Shown: positions 16,208 to 24,914, counted from the stretch's first letter. The stretch is DNA of 60,011 bases from Ruminococcaceae bacterium UBA3751 (GCA_002371215.1 DFGL01000078.1:1-60011), one strand, 5' to 3'. The notes: generated by a model not told the origin, from the letters alone. Numbers and translations: made by a program.

Positions 16208-17446
16208 TTATTTTTCGGTTTTTCTGCCTACGAGAGTAATACAGATTACAAGCGCTGCCGCATAAAGCACGAGCGTTGCAATAAGAATATAGTCGTACGT
16301 TCGGTTTGTGGCTTTAAGAATGAGTTCGCTCATATTGTTGCCCGTAATTCCCGCAACAGCCCAAGCCGAGAGCGAAAGACCGTGAATTTTACTGATTTTA
16401 TCCATTCCGAAGCGGGAGGAAAGGAGCGCGGGAAGAGTAGAAAATCCGCCGCCGTATCCGAGGTTTACAAGGCAGAGAAGAACGATAACTATTCCGCCGA
16501 GAACGAACGAGGTTTTTCCGTTTGAAATCGAGAACGGAATGAGCGCTGCCGCGGTTATGGCAATACAGCTTATAAAGATGATTTTATAAACGGTATTTCT
16601 GTCCTTCATTTTATCGGAAATGCTTGAATAGCCTATTCTTCCGAGGGCGTTAAACGCCGCCGTAACGGATGGGATAACGCTCACCATTGCCGCAAGAACT
16701 GCCATTCCCTCAAAGGTTACGCCGAGAATTTGCTTTTCATACGTAATGAGCGCAAGCCCGCAATGGATATTGATAAAGAACATAAGCCAGATGCCGAGGA
16801 ACACCCTGTTTTTGAACATGGACGTTACCTTAAAGCTGTCCTTATTATCATCGGGCTCAACCCAGCCGTCGGGCTTTTTAAGGAGAAAATGACCGAGCAT
16901 CATCATACAGAAATACACCGCGCCGAGAATATAAAACATTGCGGATATACCGAGGCTTGCCTGAATTTTTTCCATTATCGGAGTAGCTATCGCTTTTGCA
17001 AGCCCGAAGCCCATAATTGAGATACCCGTTGCGAGTCCCTTTTGCTCCGAAAACCAGAGCATTAGCGTTTTTACGGGCGTAAGATAACCGACGCCGAGCC
17101 CGATACCCATTATACAACCGTAGCAAACGAACACGCCTATCAGCGCAATAACGCCCGTTGTAAACTGAATGAACAACCCGGTTCCTATCATACCCGCAGT
17201 GAAACAGATACACGATAAAAGCGATGATTTATGGATATCCTTTTCAACCATTCTTCCCGCAAAAGCGGCGGACATACCGAGAAAGAAGATTGCAAGAGAA
17301 AAAGCCCAGCCTACTGCGAAGGTGCTCATACCTATTTTCTGAGCAACGGCTTCCTTAAAGGTTGACCAACAGTAAACCGTACCTATCGAGCAGTGAATTA
17401 ACAGCGCAGGGATAGCCGCGCGCACCCATTTATTATTTAATCCCAT
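16208..17446 (-). CDS. MFS transporter, OFA (oxalate/formate antiporter-like) family
   Basis: A protein of 412 residues counted from ATG at 17446 (MGLNNKWVRAAIPAL), which has an AGGGGGG site just upstream; a frame extension to 17476 lacks one. Twelve hydrophobic segments are visible. The N-terminal ALLIHCSIGTVYCWSTFKEAVAQ and the motif SIMGFGLAKAIATPIME followed by GRIGYSSISDKMKDRNTVYKI are typical of the OFA branch of the major facilitator superfamily. Members exchange oxalate/formate or related monocarboxylates; the substrate here is not certain. It lies downstream of the rplT terminator and ends in its own terminator, so it is probably a single-gene unit, possibly with read-through from infC-rpmI-rplT. 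Confidence 0.88.
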   Translation of the reverse strand: MGLNNKWVRAAIPALLIHCSIGTVYCWSTFKEAVAQKIGMSTFAVGWAFSLAIFFLGMSAAFAGRMVEKDIHKSSLLSCICFTAGMIGTGLFIQFTTGVIALIGVFVCYGCIMGIGLGVGYLTPVKTLMLWFSEQKGLATGISIMGFGLAKAIATPIMEKIQASLGISAMFYILGAVYFCMMMLGHFLLKKPDGWVEPDDNKDSFKVTSMFKNRVFLGIWLMFFINIHCGLALITYEKQILGVTFEGMAVLAAMVSVIPSVTAAFNALGRIGYSSISDKMKDRNTVYKIIFISCIAITAAALIPFSISNGKTSFVLGGIVIVLLCLVNLGYGGGFSTLPALLSSRFGMDKISKIHGLSLSAWAVAGITGNNMSELILKATNRTYDYILIATLVLYAAALVICITLVGRKTEK

Positions 17447-17478
17447 ATTCCCCCCTAAATAATAGACACATATCATAA

Positions 17479-17500
17479 AACCGCGGACTAATCCGCGGTT
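17479..17500 (-). terminator. Terminator after rplT
   Basis: Perfect stem AACCGCGGA / TCCGCGGTT with a 4-base loop, followed on the minus strand by TTTTATGAT, 8 bp past the rplT stop codon. The U-tract is short, so some read-through into the transporter gene is possible. Confidence 0.8.
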
Positions 17501-17508
17501 AAACTCAA

Positions 17509-17862
17509 TTATAACGCAGCCTTAGCAGCCTCTGTAAGAGCTGTAAAAGCATCAGGATCTGAAATAGCGATTTCAGAGAGCATTTTTCTGTTAAGGTCAA
17601 TACCTGCCTTCTTAAGACCGTTCATAAACGTTGAATAATTCATTCCGTTGAGCTTGCAGGCAGCGGAAATACGGGTAATCCAGATACGTCTGAAATCTCT
17701 CTTCTTCTGCTTTCTGCCGATATATGCATAGTTACCGCTCTTCATTACAGCCTGCTTAGCTGTCTTGAAGAGAGCGTGCTTTGAGCCGTAGTAGCCCTTA
17801 GCTGCCTTTAATACTTTCTTTCTTCTTTTGCGCGTCATCATTGCGCCCTTAATTCTTGCCAT
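17509..17862 (-). CDS. rplT: 50S ribosomal protein L20
   Basis: Primary 23S rRNA-binding protein needed early in 50S assembly, and the known translational repressor of its own operon in bacteria. It has 117 residues, the standard size. The N-terminus is basic (MARIKGAMMTRKRRKKVLKAAKGYYGSKH), followed by YAYIGRKQKKRDFRRIWITRISAACKLNGMNYSTFMNGLKKAGIDLNRKMLSEIAISD, a near-textbook L20 sequence. Third gene of infC-rpmI-rplT, 42 bp after rpmI. Confidence 0.99.
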   Translation of the reverse strand: MARIKGAMMTRKRRKKVLKAAKGYYGSKHALFKTAKQAVMKSGNYAYIGRKQKKRDFRRIWITRISAACKLNGMNYSTFMNGLKKAGIDLNRKMLSEIAISDPDAFTALTEAAKAAL

Positions 17863-17904
17863 AATATTTTACCTCACTTTCTGATTTAGGGAAATCCTTA
17901 TAGA

Positions 17905-18102
17905 TTATTTATAAGGAACAAGTCTCTTTAACTGCTTCTGGTTTGTTACGTCAGCAACAACCTGCTTGCGAAGATTTCTCTTACGCTTTGTGGACTTTTT
18001 AGTAAGAATGTGAGAGGTGTAAGCGTGTGATCTTTTAACCTTACCGCTCTTAGTTGTCTTAAAACGCTTTTTAGCGCCGCTGTGTGTCTTAATTTTTGGC
18101 AT
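17905..18102 (-). CDS. rpmI: 50S ribosomal protein L35
   Basis: A 65-residue basic ribosomal protein of the large subunit. It begins MPKIKTHSGAKKRFKTTKSGKVKRSHAYTSHILTKKS, which matches the family consensus. It sits between infC and rplT, 23 bp downstream of infC, with a GGAGGAAT ribosome binding site. Confidence 0.99.
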   Translation of the reverse strand: MPKIKTHSGAKKRFKTTKSGKVKRSHAYTSHILTKKSTKRKRNLRKQVVADVTNQKQLKRLVPYK

Positions 18103-18125
18103 AATTTATTCCTCCGTTAAATTAA

Positions 18126-18647
18126 TTACTTGTTGTTCGCCTTCGGGCTCAGGAACATAAGCACCTGCCTGCCCTCAAGCTTTGGCTTTTTATCAACGTT
18201 TGCTTCCTCAGAAAGCTCCTGCGCAAAGCGGATACAGTTATTCTCAGCAAGGTCTGCATGAGCCATTTCACGTCCGCGAAGGCGGATTGAAACCTTAACC
18301 TTATCCCCTTTTGATAAGAACTTGCGAGCCTGGTTAACCTTGGTGTTGAAATCGCCGATATCAATATTAATTGATAGGCGGATTTCCTTAGTTTCAACAG
18401 TTTTCTGTTTTTTACGGTTTTCCTTTTCGCGCTTTGACTGCTCATAACGGAACTTTGAATAATCCATAATTTTAGCAACGGGCGGCTTTGCCTGAGGCGC
18501 AATTTTAACAAGGTCAACGCCCTTGTCGTTAGCAAGCTTCTGAGCCTCCTTTGCGCTCATAATGCCGAGCTGCTCGCCTGTATCGGAGATTACGCGTAAT
18601 TCCGCATCTTTGATTTCGCCGTTAAGCTGTGGAGCATTTTTACTGAT
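18126..18647 (-). CDS. infC: Translation initiation factor IF-3, probable AUC start codon
   Basis: IF-3 binds the 30S subunit, blocks premature 50S joining and proofreads start codon and initiator tRNA. The N domain (DAELRVISDTGEQLGIMSAKEAQKLA) and C domain (KEIRLSINIDIGDFNTKVNQARKFL ... KVSIRLRGREMAHADLAEN) are both present. The frame has a GTG at 18656, but that GTG is part of the Shine-Dalgarno sequence GGAAGGTG. The first codon at proper distance (6 bases after GGTG) is ATC at 18647, giving ISKNAPQLNGEIKDAELRV, which matches where IF-3 proteins normally start. Rare AUU/AUC starts are a known autoregulatory feature of infC. No ATG lies near this point. The length is 173 residues. Confidence 0.95.
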   Translation of the reverse strand: MSKNAPQLNGEIKDAELRVISDTGEQLGIMSAKEAQKLANDKGVDLVKIAPQAKPPVAKIMDYSKFRYEQSKREKENRKKQKTVETKEIRLSINIDIGDFNTKVNQARKFLSKGDKVKVSIRLRGREMAHADLAENNCIRFAQELSEEANVDKKPKLEGRQVLMFLSPKANNK

Positions 18648-18685
18648 AAAAAACACCTTCCTTATCTCTTAAAGAAAATAAAAAT

Positions 18686-18712
18686 AAGTACGAACGCAGT
18701 CCGCCCGTACTT
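18686..18712 (-). promoter_or_regulatory. Attenuator-like hairpin in the infC-rpmI-rplT leader
   Basis: On the minus strand a 7 bp stem, AAGTACG / CGTACTT, with a GC-containing 13-base loop is followed by ATTTTTATTTTC. It looks like an intrinsic terminator about 40 bases before the infC start. Upstream in the leader, AGAACG / CGTTCT and AACGCT / AGCGTT can pair in competing ways. The arrangement fits transcription attenuation of the L20/L35/IF3 leaders of Firmicutes; which ligand acts here is inference. Confidence 0.6.
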
Positions 18713-18794
18713 AATCTTAATCATTGAAAAAGTATTACCCTTTTTACTAAACGCTTAAGGGGAGAACGGGAGCGTTCTGCTTTATTGTGGGAAT

Positions 18795-18823
18795 ATATTA
18801 CCACAACCCCGAGCGTTTGTCAA
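18795..18823 (-). promoter_or_regulatory. Predicted promoter of infC-rpmI-rplT
   Basis: Minus-strand TTGACA (18818-18823) and TAATAT (18795-18800) with a 17 bp spacer. Transcription would start near 18788 and give a leader of about 140 bases before infC. The -35 box directly abuts the end of the membrane-protein gene at 18831. Confidence 0.7.
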
Positions 18824-18830
18824 GAAAAAA

Positions 18831-19610
18831 TTATTTTGTTTTTACCTTATTTTTAACTCTGTCCAAATGATGATAGGGACGGAGCTTAAGGAGAACCCAG
18901 CCTATAATGCCGCCGGCTGTGTTACAAATCATATCCTCCATAGTATCAATAACGCCGTATCTGACAGGGTCGCGGTGAGCTATAAAATTAGGAAGGTCTA
19001 TGGTTTTACCGAGAGCCTTCGCATCCTCAATAGCCTTAACGGCAAGCTCGTACGACCAGTGCTGAGCGTCGCCGGGATGACCGGGATTAAACTGGTCGGC
19101 GGTAAACTCAAAAAGCTCCCACGCATTACCTGCAACAAAGGAGAAGCAGCACGCGCCGAAAACGATAATTGAAACGCTCGAATATGTATCGCCCTGCTCA
19201 ACATCGCGCTTTTCCATAGCGGTAAAAATCTCGTAACCGATTAAGGTACAGGCAACGCCGCCTACGGTATGCATAACAATATCAAGCACCGGAGCGCTGT
19301 AATAGAAGTTAAGATAAGCGCCGAAAAGACTTCCGCCGATAAGCGCAGGAGCGCTGATATCCTGAATATAAGCGGGAATATGCCTTAAAAAGCTCTTCTT
19401 CGGGCTAATCTGAAGGATTTCCCAAACGAACTGACCGAGCATATTTCCGGCAACCTGAAGCGCCATTTTTGTGTGGTCCTCCGCCTTATTAAAAAATATT
19501 GCGTGAACGAGTGTAGCAATAAGAACGGTTCTCGCTGCCCACCAGATAGCAAGCTCCCATTTTTTGGGACTGTTTTCGCTATGTAATAATCTGTCAAAAT
19601 ATGATTTCAT
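18831..19610 (-). CDS. Polytopic membrane protein of unknown function
   Basis: A protein of 259 residues with about five or six hydrophobic segments; I do not recognise a family with certainty. Conserved-looking polar residues sit within membrane segments: VMHTVGGVACTLIGYE, FVAGNAWELFEFTADQF and YGVIDTMEDMICNTAGGIIGW. A pattern of H, E and D residues beside helices resembles the YjdF/DUF2238 type of membrane protein, but this is only a suggestion. The start ATG at 19610 has a GAGGAG site. It lies downstream of the GtrA-like gene (gap about 85 bp holding a repeat hairpin) and upstream of the infC promoter. Confidence 0.7.
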   Translation of the reverse strand: MKSYFDRLLHSENSPKKWELAIWWAARTVLIATLVHAIFFNKAEDHTKMALQVAGNMLGQFVWEILQISPKKSFLRHIPAYIQDISAPALIGGSLFGAYLNFYYSAPVLDIVMHTVGGVACTLIGYEIFTAMEKRDVEQGDTYSSVSIIVFGACCFSFVAGNAWELFEFTADQFNPGHPGDAQHWSYELAVKAIEDAKALGKTIDLPNFIAHRDPVRYGVIDTMEDMICNTAGGIIGWVLLKLRPYHHLDRVKNKVKTK

Positions 19611-19653
19611 TAGTGTATATTCTCCTCAGGTAATTTGCGATTAATTATAAATA

Positions 19654-19680
19654 CAGGCGGGCACAGAGTCCCGCCCCTAA
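19654..19680. repeat. REP-like hairpin
   Basis: GGCGGG-CACAGAGT-CCCGCC at 19656-19675, followed by CCTAA. It has the same general build as the hairpins at 3921, 5371 and 27091 (a GC stem closing with CCNCTA-like 3' bases) and sits alone in an AT-rich gap between two membrane-protein genes. Confidence 0.65.
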
Positions 19681-19695
19681 AATTATTAGTCAGAA

Positions 19696-20481
19696 TTATT
19701 CTGCAGCCTCTTCGCCTTCTGCGGGCTTCTTCTCTTTTAAGAGAACGAATTTTTCCATCGGGAAAAGAACTATCATCTGAACAAAACCTGCTGCGAGACC
19801 ACCGATTGTTCTTGCGAAAGGAGCAATAAAGCTAATCTGGCTGAGCACGCCGTAAAGCCAACCCTGAAGCCATGTTGAGAACAGGATAAGCGCAATCATA
19901 AGTACGATATATATTGCAAAATTATACCACGGTGCGTCAGACTTAAAGGTTGTCTTTTTATTCTGATAGAAACCGTAAATATTAGCAATAAGGTTTGAAA
20001 GGAAGAAAGGAAGAAGATATCCCCAGGTGATAACTCCCTTAACGATAGAGCCGTTTTCAATAGCATAACCGCTTACGTACTTGTTGATGTCAACAAAGGT
20101 GTTAACCTGAGTTTTCATAACCTTGAAGCCCTCGCCGAGAGTTTCTTTTGCTGCCTTGAGAGCGCCTGTGTCAACCTTAGTGAACGTATCGTTCATAAAC
20201 TGCTTGGCTGTTTCAAGCCAATCGTTAATCGGAAGGTCAAAAACAGAAGCATCAAAAATAGTGTTCGGTGCAAAAATACCCTGAAGGAAATGAGGGATAG
20301 TTGCGTGAACGCCGTCAAATACATACGGAAGAACGTTTGCGAGGACAAGCTGGATAATAGTAACAAGTCCCGAAACAACGATAAACTTTACGAACTGCCA
20401 TAAAGCCTTCATTCCTGAGCCCTTTTCCTCTGCAGCGCTGTCAATACCGCCGAGAGAGAGTTTTTTCTTTTCATCTGCCAT
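19696..20481 (-). CDS. GtrA-like membrane protein with a large inserted loop
   Basis: A protein of 261 residues. The N-terminal membrane segment (WQFVKFIVVSGLVTIIQLVLANVLPYVF) and the later LPFFLSNLIANIYGFYQNKKTTFKSDA and FPMEKFVLLK resemble the GtrA/DPMS family, small four-helix membrane proteins linked to polyprenyl-phosphate sugar flipping. Unlike ordinary GtrA proteins (about 130 residues) it has roughly 100 extra residues between the first and second helices, containing the DTFTKVDTGALKAAKETLGEGFKV region, plus an acidic C-terminus (EGEEAAE). A second, normal-sized GtrA gene is present at 37071-37595. The role is uncertain. Confidence 0.7.
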   Translation of the reverse strand: MADEKKKLSLGGIDSAAEEKGSGMKALWQFVKFIVVSGLVTIIQLVLANVLPYVFDGVHATIPHFLQGIFAPNTIFDASVFDLPINDWLETAKQFMNDTFTKVDTGALKAAKETLGEGFKVMKTQVNTFVDINKYVSGYAIENGSIVKGVITWGYLLPFFLSNLIANIYGFYQNKKTTFKSDAPWYNFAIYIVLMIALILFSTWLQGWLYGVLSQISFIAPFARTIGGLAAGFVQMIVLFPMEKFVLLKEKKPAEGEEAAE

Positions 20482-20516
20482 AATTACTACTCCTTTAAAA
20501 AATATTTAACAAAAAC

Positions 20517-20545
20517 ATTATAACAATAAAAATCGTTCAATGCAA
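20517..20545 (-). promoter_or_regulatory. Predicted promoter for the GtrA-like gene
   Basis: Minus-strand TTGCAT (20540-20545) and TATAAT (20517-20522) with a 17 bp spacer, about 35 bp upstream of ATG at 20481, which has an AAAGGAG site. Confidence 0.6.
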
Positions 20546-20553
20546 CAATTATT

Positions 20554-22200
20554 TTAGAATAAGCCGATTAAAAAGATTATCAGCAATACCAAAAGCGCTA
20601 TGAGCCCGAACACAATCGCAAGAAGCGCGAGAACGAGAAGAATAAGGCAAATAAGAATTGCGGGACCCTTTTTGCTCGGCTTAACGGGGTCGTTAAACTC
20701 AGGTTTCTCAAACATTTCGGGAGGCGCAGGATTTTCGTCGTCAAATATCGGATAAAGCGGGAGAACGCCCTGTGCGTCGCAGTAACCGCTGTTCCATAAA
20801 AGCGGCTCAACAAGAGAGCGAACGCTCGTCGTGCCCTTTAGTACCTTACCGATTGAAAAGTGAATCGTATTAAGGAAACTGTCAATCACGTTGAGGAAAC
20901 CGCAGGTGAGCTTGTACTCCCTCGTTTCGGGGCCGTAGGGCGAATCGCCGCAGTACAGGTTCTTAACAAGTTCAAGAATAAAATCAACGACTTTGTTATC
21001 CGCAATATCGGCGATATCCTCTTTTTTAAGTCCGCTCTCCTTTTTGCAGAGCTTCCAGATTTTCTTAAAAGTAAGCTTATTAAGGAACTTACCTACGGGG
21101 CGGAGAATCGGTTTAAGTTTCTTTGCCTTTTCGGGTTTTACGGAAAAAGCGCCCGCCATTTCGGTAAAGCGGTCATAATCGTTCGCGAGAGAATCAACTA
21201 TTCCGCCGAGCATACCGAAGAAGAAGCCCTCCATATATTCGTTAAACGGCTTTCCGTTAGTATCGATACCGGGTACGTCGGTAATCATTACAGTTTCATA
21301 CTTCAGTTCGGCATTCTTCGGGTCAATAATGATATTACGCATTGCCGGCGGGCAGCCTATCATAGCGCCGCAGGCAATATCGTAAAAGCGGTTGCCCTTC
21401 TTTGTTGTTATGTAGCCGACGTCGTGAACGTGAGTGTGTCCCGACAGCATAATGTTAAGACCTGCGTCCGCGAACATTTCACGTGTTACCTCGTGGTTTT
21501 TCTGCATATCGCCCGAGCCGATAATTGAATAAAACGGCGATGGGGAAACCATAGGATGATGAGTCATTGCTATAACGAACTGGTCGTTTTTCTGAGCGTC
21601 CTCAAGCTGCTCCATTATCCACTTTTCGCAGCCTTCGCTGAAGCCCGAGCCGCCGTTTGGGTCAGGGCGGAAATTATAGTCGTCGTTAAGCGCAAAAAGG
21701 CGGTACCCCGGAGCGAGCTGAACGACGTAGCACATCTGCTCAGGATAGGTTGCAATAGCCTCGCTCGGTCCGAAATCATAGTACATTTTCCAGAGTTCCT
21801 GCCTGTCCTTAACGGCAGGTACGCCGATAACCTCGTCGCCTTCAAAGCCTCTGCCCTCGCCGTTTCCGCGGTAATCGTGGGTTGCGGTAATAACGTAAAC
21901 GCGCTTACCCCTTTCCTTGAGGCTGTAAAGAAGCTCAATAAACTCCTCGTGAGAGGTATATTCACCGTTGCGCGTTGTATCGCCCGAAAGAACTACGATA
22001 TCCGTTGAGGTATCCTCGCAGAGCATATCAAAGCCGCGCTTGATTACAAGGTCGCTGTCCTTGATAACCTGCTGGCTTTTAGCCTCTTCCCTTTCATAAG
22101 CGGGACCCTCTGTACCGTTTTTCCTTGAGTAATAATGGACGTCGGTTATAAACTGAATTTTAAGCGGCTCGTTATTGCTGCCGTAAATCCTGTTAGCCAT
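20554..22200 (-). CDS. Tail-anchored metallophosphoesterase
   Basis: A protein of 548 residues. The calcineurin-like two-metal motifs run in order: ITDVHYYS (about residue 19), VLSGDTTRNGE (about 71), ITATHDYRGN, AMTHHPMV and MLSGHTHVHD. There is no signal peptide. The last ~37 residues are almost wholly hydrophobic (PAILICLILLVLALLAIV...), so the enzyme is probably anchored by its C-terminus with the catalytic domain on the cytoplasmic side. A middle region of about 200 residues (roughly 320-510) has no recognised domain. The AGGAGGG site lies in the 10 bp gap after the GH63-like gene, so the two genes form an operon. The substrate is unknown. Confidence 0.85.
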   Translation of the reverse strand: MANRIYGSNNEPLKIQFITDVHYYSRKNGTEGPAYEREEAKSQQVIKDSDLVIKRGFDMLCEDTSTDIVVLSGDTTRNGEYTSHEEFIELLYSLKERGKRVYVITATHDYRGNGEGRGFEGDEVIGVPAVKDRQELWKMYYDFGPSEAIATYPEQMCYVVQLAPGYRLFALNDDYNFRPDPNGGSGFSEGCEKWIMEQLEDAQKNDQFVIAMTHHPMVSPSPFYSIIGSGDMQKNHEVTREMFADAGLNIMLSGHTHVHDVGYITTKKGNRFYDIACGAMIGCPPAMRNIIIDPKNAELKYETVMITDVPGIDTNGKPFNEYMEGFFFGMLGGIVDSLANDYDRFTEMAGAFSVKPEKAKKLKPILRPVGKFLNKLTFKKIWKLCKKESGLKKEDIADIADNKVVDFILELVKNLYCGDSPYGPETREYKLTCGFLNVIDSFLNTIHFSIGKVLKGTTSVRSLVEPLLWNSGYCDAQGVLPLYPIFDDENPAPPEMFEKPEFNDPVKPSKKGPAILICLILLVLALLAIVFGLIALLVLLIIFLIGLF

Positions 22201-22210
22201 CTTAACCCTC

Positions 22211-24880
22211 CTAAGATTTTTTTACAATTTTAATTATACCATCCTTAATTCTTCCGTCAAGCGTTATTTCAAGACAGCCCGCGCTTCTTTCGTTACATTC
22301 AATCTCCGCTCCGTCAAGCGTTACGGAATAAGAATAATTATCCGAAAGAGTAACGAGAACGGTATACTTTTCACTGTCGCCGAAATAGCGGAATTTAAGC
22401 TCTGCGCCGTCAGTAGTTACCCTCTGATAATCTGTCCAGACGTCAAAGCCCGTTGTAACCGTGCCCGCTTTATAATATGCGTTAGCCCAGATACATATCG
22501 GAGCGGAAAGACCGCCGAAATTATGGAACCATCCTCCCCTGCGGGTTTTAATACCGAAGCACTCATAGGTGTTATAGGAAAAATCGGTTTCCTCCTTCCA
22601 CATTTCAAGCGCTCTGTCAGCAACGGCAAAGGCAAAGTCCGCCTCGCCGTTATCAAGCATCGTTTTCCATGCAAACCACTGGTGGCTCATCCAGACGTTG
22701 CCGTTCCAGTAGCCGTCTTCGTGGTAATAGGAAGCGGTCATATCAACAGCGCTTATACCCGCCGCAGACCACATTTCATCGGGATTCTGAATATGCTCAA
22801 TAAGGCGTTTTCTGCGCTCGCCCTTAACTGAGCCCGAGATGAGCGGATAAACCCCGTCAAAGCCCTTATCCCAGTTTTCTCCGTTTTCGGTTTTCATAAT
22901 ATACGGCTCGCCCTTATCATAGAGAGTATAGCCGAAATATCCGCTCTCCTCATCCCAGGCGATAGTGTTAAGAGCGTTTTCGGACTGCGCAATATCGCTG
23001 TCATAAACCGCAATGTCCTCGGTTTTACCGAGATACGACGCCGCCATTTTCATTATTTTTGCCGCCCTTATAATTTGAGCGGTGGGCAGAACGGGACAGG
23101 CGTATTCTTCGCGTTTGTTATCAATCATTTCCCACTGCGCGGGATAATCGTCCATTCCCGAGCAGGAATACCAGTAATCATATGTAGTGAGCAGTCCGTT
23201 GCCGAATTTGGCGCAGGTAGAGCTGCCCTCTCTTCCGCGGAGGAACTCATAATATCTTTTTAGTTTTGGGTAAAGATAATCCAGCGCGGATTTATTCTCG
23301 CTTCGCTTAATCAGCTCAAGATACTGCACGAACTGAGTAGGAACGAGCGAACCGTGAAGAAGGAAGGCAAAATCCTTATTATCCTCCTCGCTGAGATAGA
23401 GGTCAAGCGCATAGCGGCAGAGCTCGGGGGAAAATTCAAGAAGTCCCATACCTACAAAGCCGCTGTCCCAGGTATAGAAGCTGTCCCAGCGCTTGCCGGG
23501 GGTATGGTGAATAACGTTTTCGCCGTGCCTGTAAACAGGATAGACAGCGTTAGTAAGCAGAGTTGCGCGCAGAATTCCCGTTGATAGTTTGTAACGCTCG
23601 CCCGCTTTGTTATAGCTGACCTTGTCCGCTTTTTTTCTCGCACTCTGATAAACAGCTTCGTATTCGTTGTCAGAAAGCGGCTCAAAATCGCCCTTTGCAA
23701 TTACGGCATATTCAATATGAGAGCTTTTTGGCTCAATGAAAACAGACCTGACGAGAGTATTCTGGAAAAAGCCCTCGTCGCTTGATTTACGGTTAAAGGA
23801 AGCGGAAAACGTCTCCTTCAAATCGTCAAAATTATGGTCGCCGTTTGAAAGACGGTTGATGAGCGCGTCCTCAAGGCTACCGCTGTTGAGCGTTCTGAAG
23901 CGGGTGTTTTTATTATGGGTAAGCACTGTAAACCGACAGCCTTCATAGCCGTAATCGAGATTTACTTTTCCGCCGCGTTCAGTATTTTCTGTTTCTATTT
24001 TCGGAATAAAACCATACTTTTTTGTTTCAACGTCTACGCTTTCACCGCTTTCGGTTACTGCGAGAAAATCAAGCTCAATTCCCGCGCCGCCGAGGCTTTC
24101 AAAAATCGGATTATCCTTAAACGAAAGGCGAACAAAGGTAAGAGCGTCGCTGTTTTTCAGCGTTATTTTTTCGCCGTTATACAGAAATTCCGCATCCCCG
24201 TCGGTTACAGTTCTGTACCTGATATGAAGAACGGGATTTTCAAAGCCCTTTGAGGTCAGTTTATACTCAACTCTGTCCCCCGCTTCACAGCCGAAGGGCT
24301 TCAGGTTCATAAATTCTACGTGCTTATGGTCGCACCTGTCGCCGAGGCCGCAGGAAAGATAAAACGCTTTATCGCGGAACATCCCCTTGAACATACCGTC
24401 GGGGTTTTCACTGTCCCACGGGCGCTTTACTGCGTATTCAAAAAGCGTATAATCGTTTGCATTCAGAACAACGCTTTTTTCAGGCGCAACAACGTCCGTA
24501 TATTCCGTAAACGGAAATTCAAGCGCGGAATTGAGATTAAAAATGCAGTTCTGAGTGAGCTTTGTATTGTTATGAAACTCACAGCGAATGAGGAATGCTT
24601 CGTCCGTCAGCTTTGAAAACGAAACGTCGGCATATACCATATCCTTCCACATAAGCTCATAGCGGTACGCAAAATAGCTGTAATCCGCAGCACATTCCCA
24701 AAGGTGGTAATTTGAAGGAACGGTTACGTTAGGTACGGGCGTTGCACTGTTCCAGAGCGTTGGATGAACTGAAACATCAAAGCGCGCGCCGATATCCGAA
24801 AGGCTTTCAATAACCCTTGAAACGCCCATATATTTTTTTGAATAAGGCCCCCAGAGAGGCATTCTTTTACTGAATGGCAT
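22211..24880 (-). CDS. Glycoside hydrolase of the GH63-like (alpha/alpha)6 barrel type
   Basis: A protein of 889 residues without a signal peptide, so probably cytoplasmic. The N-terminal ~400 residues look like beta-sandwich. The C-terminal catalytic part has the landmarks of GH63 and related clan GH-G enzymes: WDSFYTWDSGFVGMGLLEF, CSGMDDYPAQW (with the probable general acid Asp), GYWNGNVWMSHQWFAWKTM, and NTYECFGIKTRRGGWFHNFGGLSAPI (with the probable base Glu). Such enzymes release glucose or mannose from alpha-linked oligosaccharides; the exact substrate cannot be deduced. It is transcribed with the downstream metallophosphoesterase from a promoter at 24915-24943. Confidence 0.82.
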   Translation of the reverse strand: MPFSKRMPLWGPYSKKYMGVSRVIESLSDIGARFDVSVHPTLWNSATPVPNVTVPSNYHLWECAADYSYFAYRYELMWKDMVYADVSFSKLTDEAFLIRCEFHNNTKLTQNCIFNLNSALEFPFTEYTDVVAPEKSVVLNANDYTLFEYAVKRPWDSENPDGMFKGMFRDKAFYLSCGLGDRCDHKHVEFMNLKPFGCEAGDRVEYKLTSKGFENPVLHIRYRTVTDGDAEFLYNGEKITLKNSDALTFVRLSFKDNPIFESLGGAGIELDFLAVTESGESVDVETKKYGFIPKIETENTERGGKVNLDYGYEGCRFTVLTHNKNTRFRTLNSGSLEDALINRLSNGDHNFDDLKETFSASFNRKSSDEGFFQNTLVRSVFIEPKSSHIEYAVIAKGDFEPLSDNEYEAVYQSARKKADKVSYNKAGERYKLSTGILRATLLTNAVYPVYRHGENVIHHTPGKRWDSFYTWDSGFVGMGLLEFSPELCRYALDLYLSEEDNKDFAFLLHGSLVPTQFVQYLELIKRSENKSALDYLYPKLKRYYEFLRGREGSSTCAKFGNGLLTTYDYWYSCSGMDDYPAQWEMIDNKREEYACPVLPTAQIIRAAKIMKMAASYLGKTEDIAVYDSDIAQSENALNTIAWDEESGYFGYTLYDKGEPYIMKTENGENWDKGFDGVYPLISGSVKGERRKRLIEHIQNPDEMWSAAGISAVDMTASYYHEDGYWNGNVWMSHQWFAWKTMLDNGEADFAFAVADRALEMWKEETDFSYNTYECFGIKTRRGGWFHNFGGLSAPICIWANAYYKAGTVTTGFDVWTDYQRVTTDGAELKFRYFGDSEKYTVLVTLSDNYSYSVTLDGAEIECNERSAGCLEITLDGRIKDGIIKIVKKS

Positions 24881-24914
24881 AGACTTTCTCCGTCAATTAT
24901 CGTAAGTTAACTCC

